Of a DNA stretch of 10,988 bases, positions 1 to 5,623 are shown one piece after another. Source of the stretch: an uncultured Oscillospiraceae bacterium (GTDB lineage Bacteria; Bacillota; Clostridia; Oscillospirales; Acutalibacteraceae); assembly GCA_900553255.1 (NCBI GenBank), contig USCI01000078.1, positions 1 through 10,988 on the forward strand, given 5' to 3'. The notes beneath the pieces were generated by a model, which did no database searches, was not told the DNA's origin, and saw only the letters and a program-made list of their open reading frames with translations. Both the position numbers and the translations under genes were made by a program. How positions within the stretch are numbered: the stretch's first letter is position 1; each line of letters starts with the position of its first letter.

Positions 1-45
1 GAAACCCTATCAAGGGGTTTCCCGATGCGGCGTCTCACGCCGCAT
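1..45. other. Two adjacent perfect inverted repeats at the left edge
   Basis: Two hairpin-forming sequences lie next to each other. The first has arms GAAACCC (1-7) and GGGTTTC (15-21) around a 7-base loop, and may continue to the left of the window. The second has 9-base arms ATGCGGCGT (25-33) and ACGCCGCAT (37-45) around CTC. Neither has a good T run on either strand, so neither is a convincing terminator alone. They lie beyond the end of the aminopeptidase gene. They could be transcript 3' end structures, part of an element cut off by the window edge, or a regulatory RNA. Their role cannot be decided from this window. Confidence 0.5.
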
Positions 46-88
46 TTGTGCAGCTTGCCATCTGCCAATCAGTTTTTCTGCACGCTGA

Positions 89-124
89 AACCGGCCCGGA
101 ACGAGAGTTCCGGGCCGGTTTTTT
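89..124. terminator. Strong intrinsic terminator-like hairpin
   Basis: Perfect 14-bp stem (89-102 with 107-120) around the tetraloop GAGA. On the plus strand it runs into six T residues (119-124), a classical intrinsic terminator. On the minus strand the stem has an A run before it and only TTTC after it, so it is weaker in that direction. It begins only 6 bases past the stop codon of the minus-strand aminopeptidase gene. It may therefore end unit 2 and also a plus-strand transcript entering from the left. No plus-strand gene is visible in the bases to its left. Confidence 0.85.
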
Positions 125-129
125 GTATC

Positions 130-1539
130 TTACTCCCCGCGGTTCAGCAGCGCGGAAAACGCCTTGTGCGCCATATATACGTCAAGCTTGGAAACGACCT
201 CAAACGGTGCATGCATCGACAGCACCGGCACCCCCATGTCGACGGTATCGACGTCGAGGTTCGCGATATACATCGCGACCGTACCGCCGCCGCCAGCATC
301 CACCTTGCCCAGCTCGCCGATCTGCCATACGATCCCCTGGCTGTCCATCAGGCGGCGCACCCGGCCCATCAGCTCCGCAGAAGCGTCCGAAGTGCCGGAC
401 TTGCCGCGGGAGCCGGTGTATTTCGTGAGCACCACGCCCTGGTTAAGCTGGGCGCAGTTGCGCAGCTCCGCCACATCGGGATAGATCGGGTCAAAGGCGG
501 CGTTCACGTCGGCGGAAAGGCATACCGACTTCTGCAGGACATGCCGTCCCTCCTCGCCGAAAGCCGCGGCGATATCCGCAATAAAGTAGCGCAGGAAAGC
601 CGACTGCATGCCGGTGTTGCCCTCCGAGCCGATTTCCTCCTTGTCCGCGAGAATGGTTACAGCGGTAAAGGCCGGATTTTCCACCCCCAGGATGGCGGTC
701 AGCGCCGGATAGGCGCACACCCGGTCGTCGTGCCCGTAGGCGCCGATCATGCTGCGGTCGAGTCCCACGTCGCGCGCCCGCAGCGCCGGCACCGCTTCCA
801 GCTCTGCCGAGAGGAAGTCGGCCTCCTCTACGCCGTATTTTTCCTCGAGCAGCTGCAAAATGCGCAGCTTGACCAGCTCGCTGCCCTCGTCGTCCCGGAA
901 GGGGCGCGAACCGATGAGGATGTTCAGATCCTCGCCGCGGATGACCTCGGTCGCAGTGCGCTTCATCTGCTCGGTCGCCAGATGCGGCAGCAGGTCGGTC
1001 ACGCAGAACACCGGGTCGCTCTCGTCCTCGCCGATGCAGACGGTCACCGCCGTACCGTCCCGGCGGACGATCACGCCGTGCAGCGCAAGCGGCAGGGCCG
1101 TCCACTGGTATTTTTTGATCCCGCCGTAATAGTGGGTATCAAAATATGCGAGGTTATGATCCTCGTACAGGGGGTTCGGCTTGAGATCCAGCCGCGGGGA
1201 ATCGATATGCGCCGCCGCAATCGAGACGCCGTCGGTAATCGGCCGGCTGCCGATTACCGCGAGCACCAGCGACTTGCCGCGGTTGCTGTAATACACCTTA
1301 TCGCCGGCCTTCAGCGGTGCTTTGCGGTCGAATGCGCGGAAGCCTGCCGCTTCGGCGGCGGCCACCGCAGCGCGAACCGCTTCCCGCTCGGTTTTTGCCG
1401 CGTCGAGGAATGTTTTATAGTCCTCACAATACCGGTCCGCCTGAGCGATCTCCTCGTCGGAAAGCTTCAGCGCAGCCTGCACAGGCTTGTAGCCAAGCCT
1501 CTCCTGCAAAAGCGCCGCAGCGCTTTTTTCCTTTTCCAT
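130..1539 (-). CDS. M18-family zinc aminopeptidase
   Basis: Cytosolic metallo-aminopeptidase of peptidase family M18 (aspartyl aminopeptidase/DNPEP-like), which removes N-terminal residues from peptides. The two-zinc site is recognisable: His111 in AAHIDSPRLDLKP, Asp271/Asp272 in GHDDR, Glu301-Glu302 in DKEEIGSEG, Asp344 in SADVNAAFDP and His443 in SMHAPFE. The length of 469 residues is normal for bacterial members. The ATG at 1539 is preferred because GGATGG lies 8 bases upstream. The in-frame ATG at 1551 directly abuts the purine run and leaves no spacing for ribosome binding; using it adds four residues. It is the last gene of the minus-strand unit, 50 bases after the transglycosylase, with a strong hairpin just past its TAA stop. 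It probably takes part in peptide recycling. The exact substrate preference cannot be read from the sequence. Confidence 0.95.
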   Translation of the reverse strand: MEKEKSAAALLQERLGYKPVQAALKLSDEEIAQADRYCEDYKTFLDAAKTEREAVRAAVAAAEAAGFRAFDRKAPLKAGDKVYYSNRGKSLVLAVIGSRPITDGVSIAAAHIDSPRLDLKPNPLYEDHNLAYFDTHYYGGIKKYQWTALPLALHGVIVRRDGTAVTVCIGEDESDPVFCVTDLLPHLATEQMKRTATEVIRGEDLNILIGSRPFRDDEGSELVKLRILQLLEEKYGVEEADFLSAELEAVPALRARDVGLDRSMIGAYGHDDRVCAYPALTAILGVENPAFTAVTILADKEEIGSEGNTGMQSAFLRYFIADIAAAFGEEGRHVLQKSVCLSADVNAAFDPIYPDVAELRNCAQLNQGVVLTKYTGSRGKSGTSDASAELMGRVRRLMDSQGIVWQIGELGKVDAGGGGTVAMYIANLDVDTVDMGVPVLSMHAPFEVVSKLDVYMAHKAFSALLNRGE

Positions 1540-1589
1540 GCGCAAATCCATCCTTTCCCGTTATCGGCTATATTGTCTGCCGAAAGCCT

Positions 1590-2174
1590 TCATTCTATGC
1601 CATACAGGCGTTGATACATTTCCTGCGCCTTGAGCACCTTTTCCACGTAATGCCGCGTCTCCGGATACGGAATTTCCTTCAGGGTGCGCCCGTCGTCCGA
1701 GTAGGCCTCATCGGTCAGCCAGCGGTTGACGTTGCCCATACCGGCGTTGTAGGCGGCGAGTGCGGTTTCCCGCACCCCGTACATCTCCTCGAGCAGGGCG
1801 AGCACACACGAACCGTAGTGTATGCTGGTCTCGGGATCAAAGCGCTGTTCCTGCGGCAGCTCCTCCACCCCGCAGCGGTACTGTGCCCAGCTGAAGGTGT
1901 CCTCGGTCAGCTGCATCAGCCCGACCGCCCCGGCGGAGGATACCGCCTCAGGATTGAAATCGCTTTCGGTGCGAATCACCGCATACAAAAGCGACGGCGG
2001 TAGCCCGTATTCCGCGGCATAGGCCTCCACATACTCCTCGTATTCCACCGGGTACGCGCTGCGCATGTAGCGGGTATAGCCCGCGCGCAGGCCCCATACG
2101 GCTGCCGCCAGCAGCGCAAGCAGCAGCACGATTTCCAGCCATACCGGTATACGGCGTCGGTGTACCTCAGCCAT
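1590..2174 (-). CDS. Membrane-anchored lytic transglycosylase (SLT domain)
   Basis: Predicted peptidoglycan lytic transglycosylase of the soluble-lytic-transglycosylase (SLT/Slt70 catalytic) family. It would cleave the MurNAc-GlcNAc bond with formation of a 1,6-anhydro end. A short basic stretch (RRR at 6-8) precedes one hydrophobic segment (about residues 9-30), which suggests an N-terminal anchor with the catalytic domain outside the cell. The SLT domain covers about 45-190, with the catalytic Glu70 in RTESDFNP, then GLMQ (85-88) and AYNAG (141-145). It has 194 residues. The ATG at 2174 is chosen because GGGAG lies about 8 bases upstream and the start overlaps the coaE stop as ATGGCTGA. This 8-nt overlap implies coupling to coaE. 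An in-frame ATG at 2201 has no better ribosome site and would lie well inside coaE. A role in cell-wall growth or sporulation is possible but not shown by the sequence. Confidence 0.92.
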   Translation of the reverse strand: MAEVHRRRIPVWLEIVLLLALLAAAVWGLRAGYTRYMRSAYPVEYEEYVEAYAAEYGLPPSLLYAVIRTESDFNPEAVSSAGAVGLMQLTEDTFSWAQYRCGVEELPQEQRFDPETSIHYGSCVLALLEEMYGVRETALAAYNAGMGNVNRWLTDEAYSDDGRTLKEIPYPETRHYVEKVLKAQEMYQRLYGIE

Positions 2175-2784
2175 GCGACCACTCCCGAATGTCGTCCGCA
2201 AGGGCGTTTGCCGCCGCGTGCAGCGCCTCCAGGGAGCCGTCGTTGTAAATAACCCGGTCGGCGCGGGCGATGTAAAACTCCTCGCCCTGCTGTGCCGCCA
2301 TCCGCTCGCGCGCCTGTGCTTCGGTCAGGCCATCGCGCTGCATGATCCGCTGCAGACGACGCTCGGCCGGCGCCACCACCGCCGCGGTAAACTCGCAGAC
2401 GGCGTTCATGCCGCTTTCAAACAGAAGCGGCGCGTCCAGGATGGCCGCCGGCTCGCGCATCTGCTCGAGAGTCATGAGAATCTGCTTGGTGCGCTCGATG
2501 ATGTACGGATGGGTGATGCTGTTGAGCAGCTTGGTGTCCTCGGGCGTCGCGAAAGCCCGCTTGGCCAGCTGCCGCCGGTTGAGGGTGCCGTCCTCCTGGA
2601 GGATATCCTCGGAAAACTCCTCCGCCAGCCGCTTTAAGCATTCGCTGCCCGGCTCCACAACCTCCCGCGCCAGTGCGTCCGCATCGATCACCGGGATATG
2701 CCGCTCCGCCAGCACGCGGGAAACCTCGCTTTTACCGGAACCGGTCGGCCCGGTCAGTCCCACCAGATAAACCTTTTCAATCAA
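2167..2784 (-). CDS. coaE: Dephospho-CoA kinase
   Basis: Catalyses the last step of coenzyme A synthesis, ATP-dependent phosphorylation of the 3'-hydroxyl of dephospho-CoA. The P-loop is GLTGPTGSGKS (residues 9-19). It is followed by the acidic DAD (34-36), THPYI (91-95), DAPLLFE (117-123) and the C-terminal ADRVIYNDG (175-183), all typical of CoaE. The length of 205 residues is normal. The start is a TTG at 2784, supported by GAGGTGA about 6 bases upstream and by the position of the P-loop near the N terminus. The TTG overlaps the stop of the preceding tsaC-type gene as TTGATTGA, and its own stop overlaps the transglycosylase start. The gene is therefore tied on both sides by 8-nt overlaps, suggesting coupled translation, with the weak start codon limiting independent initiation. 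Confidence 0.97.
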   Translation of the reverse strand: MIEKVYLVGLTGPTGSGKSEVSRVLAERHIPVIDADALAREVVEPGSECLKRLAEEFSEDILQEDGTLNRRQLAKRAFATPEDTKLLNSITHPYIIERTKQILMTLEQMREPAAILDAPLLFESGMNAVCEFTAAVVAPAERRLQRIMQRDGLTEAQARERMAAQQGEEFYIARADRVIYNDGSLEALHAAANALADDIREWSHG

Positions 2785-3811
2785 GATCGATCACCTCGAA
2801 TCCAGCTGCACGCAGCAGCCTGTTATAAACCGCCAATCCCACACCGTCCTCCGACGGGCAGGCGGCGTATACGCGTTTTGCCCCGCGGTCGTCGAGCTCC
2901 CTGAGCGTATCGAACAGGTGCTGCGCCTGGTCGGCCGCGTTGTCCCGGCGGCCGTAGGTCACAAAAGGCACCTTCAATGCCGCCTCCTCCCCGTCAAAGC
3001 ACATCGCCGTCACCTCCGGCTCATGTCCGGCGCGTTGGTTGACAAAGGCCGCGAAGGCTTTGGGCGTCCCGCGCACCAGGGTCACCTGCGCCTTCGGCGC
3101 ATAATGCTTGTATTTCATGCCGGGGGACGCCGCCACGGCGCCCTCCTGCAGCCGGTGGGTCACCGCATCGTCCACCTCGACCGTGCCGAGGGTGTGCCGC
3201 AGCATATCCACCGTCACCGCACCCGGACGCAGCAGCCGCGGCACAGCGCGGGTCAGATCCACCACCGTGGATTCCAGCCCCACCGAACAGGCCCCGCCGT
3301 CCAGCACCGCTTCGATGCGGCCATCCAGGTCGTCCAGCACGTGCTGTGCCGTCGTCGGGCTCGGGCTGCCGGAACGGTTGGCGCTCGGCGCCGCCAGCGG
3401 CACACCGGCCGCCAGGATCACCGCCCGTGCCACCGGATGGGACGGCATGCGGATCGCCACCGTGCCAAGCCCCGCACTGACAGCTGCGGGCACCCTGTCG
3501 CTGCGCGGCAGGATCATGGTCAGCGGCCCGGGCCAGTAGTCCTGCTCCAGCGCCTCAGCCGCCGCCGGCACCTCGGTCACCAGCGGCAGCATATCCTCCC
3601 AGCGCGCGATATGCACAATCAACGGGTTGTCCTGCGGACGTCCCTTCGCCGTAAAAATCCGCCCGACCGCCTGCGCGTCGAGCGCATTCGCCGCCAGCCC
3701 GTACACCGTCTCGGTGGGGATACCCACCAAGCCGCCGCCGCGCAGAATCTCGCCCGCGCGCGCGACGTCCTCCGGCCGGTTTTGCAGCCGCAGCGTTTCA
3801 CCTTGCTTCAT
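2777..3811 (-). CDS. tsaC: L-threonylcarbamoyladenylate synthase, Sua5 type
   Basis: Makes threonylcarbamoyl-AMP from threonine, bicarbonate and ATP, the first step of the t6A37 modification of ANN-decoding tRNAs. The YrdC-fold domain covers about residues 14-200, with PTETVYGLA (32-40), KGRPQDNPL (56-64) and APSANRSGSPSPT (141-153). The linker signature SPGMKYKHYAP (229-239) and a C-terminal Sua5 domain (about 243-343) make this the long Sua5/YwlC form rather than short TsaC. At 344 residues it is full length. The ATG at 3811 has AGGAAAGG nine bases upstream and places the YrdC domain correctly. The open frame extends to 3931, but that part overlaps the end of prfA and is unlikely to be translated. 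It lies 52 bases downstream of prfA and overlaps the coaE start by 8 bases. A prfA plus ywlC neighbourhood is also known in Bacillus. Confidence 0.96.
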   Translation of the reverse strand: MKQGETLRLQNRPEDVARAGEILRGGGLVGIPTETVYGLAANALDAQAVGRIFTAKGRPQDNPLIVHIARWEDMLPLVTEVPAAAEALEQDYWPGPLTMILPRSDRVPAAVSAGLGTVAIRMPSHPVARAVILAAGVPLAAPSANRSGSPSPTTAQHVLDDLDGRIEAVLDGGACSVGLESTVVDLTRAVPRLLRPGAVTVDMLRHTLGTVEVDDAVTHRLQEGAVAASPGMKYKHYAPKAQVTLVRGTPKAFAAFVNQRAGHEPEVTAMCFDGEEAALKVPFVTYGRRDNAADQAQHLFDTLRELDDRGAKRVYAACPSEDGVGLAVYNRLLRAAGFEVIDLD

Positions 3812-3863
3812 GCTGATACGCCTTTCCTTCTGTTGTCTTTCGCTTTCCCGGCAGGGCGCTCTC

Positions 3864-4940
3864 CTATGCCCCTTCGGCCGACTTGAGTTTTTCGGCCCGG
3901 TCGGCGGTGATAAGGGCGTCGATAATCTCATCGAGGTCGCCGTCCATAATGGCGTCGATCCGGTAGAGGGTCAGCCCGATGCGGTGATCGGTCACCCGGC
4001 CCTGCGGAAAATTGTAAGTACGGATGCGCTCGCTGCGGTCGCCGGTGCCGACCTGCGAGCGCCGGTCGGCGGCAATCGCCGACTGCTGGGCGCTGCGCTC
4101 CTTTTCGAGCAGCCGCGCACGCAGTACCCGCAGCGCCTTATCCTTGTTTTTGTACTGGCTGCGCTCATCCTGGCACTCCACCACCATACCGGTGGGCAGG
4201 TGGGTCACCCGGATAGCGGAGGAGGTTTTGTTGATATGCTGCCCGCCGGCGCCGCTCGAGCGGAAGGTGTCGATCTTCAGGTCGGCGGGATCGATGTCCA
4301 CCTCGACCTCGTCGGCCTCCGGCAGTACCGCCACCGTTGCGGTGGAGGTGTGCACCCGTCCGCCGGCCTCGGTTTCCGGCACCCGCTGCACCCGGTGCAC
4401 ACCGCTTTCAAATTTGAGCCGGCTGTATGCGCCGTCCCCGGTGACCTCAAAATGGATTTCCTTGAGCCCGCCGAGTTCGGTCTCGTTGGCCGAAACCACC
4501 TCCACGGCGAAGCCATGGGACTGCGCATACATCGAATACATCCGGAACAGCGACGCCGCAAACAGGGCGGACTCCTCGCCACCGGCACCGCCGCGGATCT
4601 CCATAATCACCCCACGCTCGTCGTTCGGGTCGCGCGGCAGCAGCAGGATCTTGAGCTCCTCCGCGCTCTTTTCGGACAGCGCGCGGTTTTCCTCCAGTTC
4701 CCGATCCGCCAGCTCGCGCAGTTCCTTGTCGCCGCCGCTTTCCTCAAGCAGAGCGAGCGCTTCCTCGCACCGCTGACAGGCCAGCGTGTATTCGCGGTAT
4801 TTTTCCACAATCGGTTCCAGCGTCCGGCTTTCCTTCATCAGCCGGGTATATTCCTCCACATCCGCCGTCACCGACGGATCATACAGCTTGCGTGCAATTT
4901 CCTCATAGCGCTTTTCCACTTCGCCGAGCCGTTCAAACAT
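3864..4940 (-). CDS. prfA: Peptide chain release factor 1
   Basis: Class I release factor that reads UAA and UAG in the ribosomal A site and triggers peptide release. The stop-codon recognition tripeptide P-x-T is PET at residues 188-190 (RVPETEAGG), the RF1 rather than RF2 signature. The catalytic GGQ is at 232-234 in SSGAGGQHINKTSS, whose glutamine is usually methylated by PrmC. The N-terminal domain (about 1-100) is rich in charged helices, as expected. At 358 residues the length is normal. The start at 4940 has AGGGAG about 9 bases upstream. It follows the DUF951 gene after 117 bases containing a long stem-loop, and is followed by the Sua5 gene after 52 bases. The gene itself ends in TAG, a stop read by RF1 and not by RF2. 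prmC, often next to prfA in Firmicutes, is absent here. Confidence 0.98.
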   Translation of the reverse strand: MFERLGEVEKRYEEIARKLYDPSVTADVEEYTRLMKESRTLEPIVEKYREYTLACQRCEEALALLEESGGDKELRELADRELEENRALSEKSAEELKILLLPRDPNDERGVIMEIRGGAGGEESALFAASLFRMYSMYAQSHGFAVEVVSANETELGGLKEIHFEVTGDGAYSRLKFESGVHRVQRVPETEAGGRVHTSTATVAVLPEADEVEVDIDPADLKIDTFRSSGAGGQHINKTSSAIRVTHLPTGMVVECQDERSQYKNKDKALRVLRARLLEKERSAQQSAIAADRRSQVGTGDRSERIRTYNFPQGRVTDHRIGLTLYRIDAIMDGDLDEIIDALITADRAEKLKSAEGA

Positions 4941-4970
4941 GCCGATTTCTCCCTTTTTTCACAATATCCT

Positions 4971-5035
4971 GGCGCATGTGCGCGCTGCACCCGGTTCCCG
5001 GCAATCCGGAAACCGAACCTGCAGGGGCACACGCC
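4971..5035 (-). promoter_or_regulatory. Long imperfect stem-loop upstream of prfA
   Basis: The 117-base gap between the DUF951 gene and prfA holds a 65-nt imperfect palindrome. On the minus strand the core is CGGTTTCCGG / ATTG / CCGGGAACCG (9 of 10 Watson-Crick pairs plus one G-U). It is flanked by CTGCA with TGCAG, then GTGTGC with GCGCAC (one G-U), and a closing GGC with GCC. On the minus strand no T run follows, so it is not a terminator for unit 2; on the plus strand it is followed by five Ts (5036-5040). It could be a processing or stability element in the mRNA, or a leader structure acting on prfA. The function is inferred only from position. Confidence 0.5.
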
Positions 5036-5057
5036 TTTTTGGGGGCAATCGGCACCG

Positions 5058-5255
5058 CTACCCCTCGGCCGACGGCTCGGGCCGGTCGATGCGGCGGATA
5101 TGCCGTTCGATCTTCAAGCGGGGAACGAGCATTTCATGGCCGCAGCCCTCGCATTTGAGCCGGAAATCCATCCCCACGCGCAGCACCGCAAACCGATGAC
5201 TGCCGCAGGGATGCGCCTTTTTCATCTCCAGCGTATCACCCACACGCACATCCAT
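5058..5255 (-). CDS. DUF951 family small Cys-containing protein
   Basis: A 65-residue protein with the layout of family DUF951 (YyzM-like), whose function is not established. It starts MDVRVGDTLEMKKAHPCGSHRF and has HPCG (Cys17), KCEGCGH (Cys35, Cys38) and a following VPRLKIERH stretch. The closely placed cysteines and histidines could bind a metal or nucleic acid, but this is inference. The start at 5255 is very well supported: AAAGGAGG lies 9 bases upstream. A longer open frame reaches 5576 but crosses the terminator at 5349-5377 and the end of the neighbouring small gene, so it is rejected. This is the first gene after that terminator, so it probably leads unit 2 (DUF951, prfA, Sua5 gene, coaE, transglycosylase, aminopeptidase). 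No clear promoter was found in the 90 bases ahead of it. It ends in TAG, like prfA. Confidence 0.85.
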   Translation of the reverse strand: MDVRVGDTLEMKKAHPCGSHRFAVLRVGMDFRLKCEGCGHEMLVPRLKIERHIRRIDRPEPSAEG

Positions 5256-5348
5256 GCCCGTTTCCTCCTTTCGCCGGAATGCACCGGCCAAATCCCGCCC
5301 CGTCCCGGCGGCAAGCGGTGCGTACCTGCACCGTCCATCTTTATGCGG

Positions 5349-5377
5349 AAAAATCCGGCCGCATTCTCGGCCGGATT
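5349..5377 (-). terminator. Intrinsic terminator ending the cvpA-pgsA-clpE unit
   Basis: On the minus strand a perfect 10-bp stem (arms AATCCGGCCG and CGGCCGGATT, loop AGAATG) runs directly into five Ts. It lies 56 bases past the stop of the 56-residue membrane protein gene and about 90 bases ahead of the DUF951 start. It separates two minus-strand transcription units, although some read-through is possible. No convincing -10/-35 pair was found between it and the DUF951 gene. Confidence 0.85.
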
Positions 5378-5433
5378 GTATCCTTCCAATTGCCGCAAAC
5401 GCGTCTGTATCCGCATTTTTCCGCCGGTCAGTG

Positions 5434-5604
5434 TTATCCCTTTTTCCTGCTCGCGCGGCAGCCCAGCGAACACGCCAGACAAAACACCATGGGGATAACC
5501 GCAAAGCCCGCGCTCGCCCTGCCCCCGGTGTACAGCACATACCCGGCGCCGGCAAACGTGAGCACTGCAAAAACAATGGTCAGCACCAGCAACGTCGTCC
5601 TCAT
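5434..5604 (-). CDS. Small two-helix membrane protein, 56 residues
   Basis: A short gene easily missed by length cut-offs. The ATG at 5604 has a perfect GGAGG with 6-base spacing, and the stop is TAA at 5434-5436. The protein starts MRTTLLVLTIVFAVLTFAG, a hydrophobic helix (about 4-25). A short polar turn (YTGGRAS, about 25-31) and a second hydrophobic segment (about 32-48) follow. That segment ends in a cysteine-rich stretch (FCLACSLGCR, Cys42, Cys45, Cys49) and a basic tail RASRKKG. It starts 19 bases after the clpE-like stop and precedes the terminator, so it is the last gene of that unit. I do not recognise a family. It may be an accessory membrane peptide of the Clp ATPase or of envelope maintenance, but only co-transcription supports that. 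Confidence 0.72.
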   Translation of the reverse strand: MRTTLLVLTIVFAVLTFAGAGYVLYTGGRASAGFAVIPMVFCLACSLGCRASRKKG

Positions 5605-5623
5605 GGAATCCCTCCACTTTCGG

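Noticed and set aside
25..1614. A 529-residue plus-strand open frame opposite the aminopeptidase
   Set aside because: It is antisense to a gene with complete M18 motifs, contains many Arg/His-rich stretches typical of reverse-strand reading in GC-rich DNA, starts inside a hairpin and has no ribosome site.
2777..3931. A 384-residue version of the Sua5-type protein
   Set aside because: The extra 40 residues overlap the end of prfA and have no family similarity; the ATG at 3811 has a well-placed AGGAAAGG.
5256..5348. A promoter for the DUF951-prfA unit
   Set aside because: The region after the terminator was read on the minus strand and no -35/-10 pair with acceptable spacing was seen. The unit may depend on a weak promoter or read-through, but I cannot mark one.
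3627..5498. A 623-residue plus-strand open frame
   Set aside because: It is antisense to prfA, the DUF951 gene and parts of the Sua5 and small membrane protein genes, and shows no recognisable domain. The minus-strand genes explain the region fully.
5058..5576. A 172-residue version of the DUF951 protein
   Set aside because: The added N-terminal part crosses the terminator at 5349-5377 and overlaps another gene in a different frame. The start at 5255 has a perfect Shine-Dalgarno site and family-like length.
5222..5617. A 131-residue minus-strand open frame overlapping the small membrane protein
   Set aside because: It is in a different frame, has no hydrophobic or domain pattern and runs through the terminator. 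The GGAGG site fits the ATG at 5604 instead.
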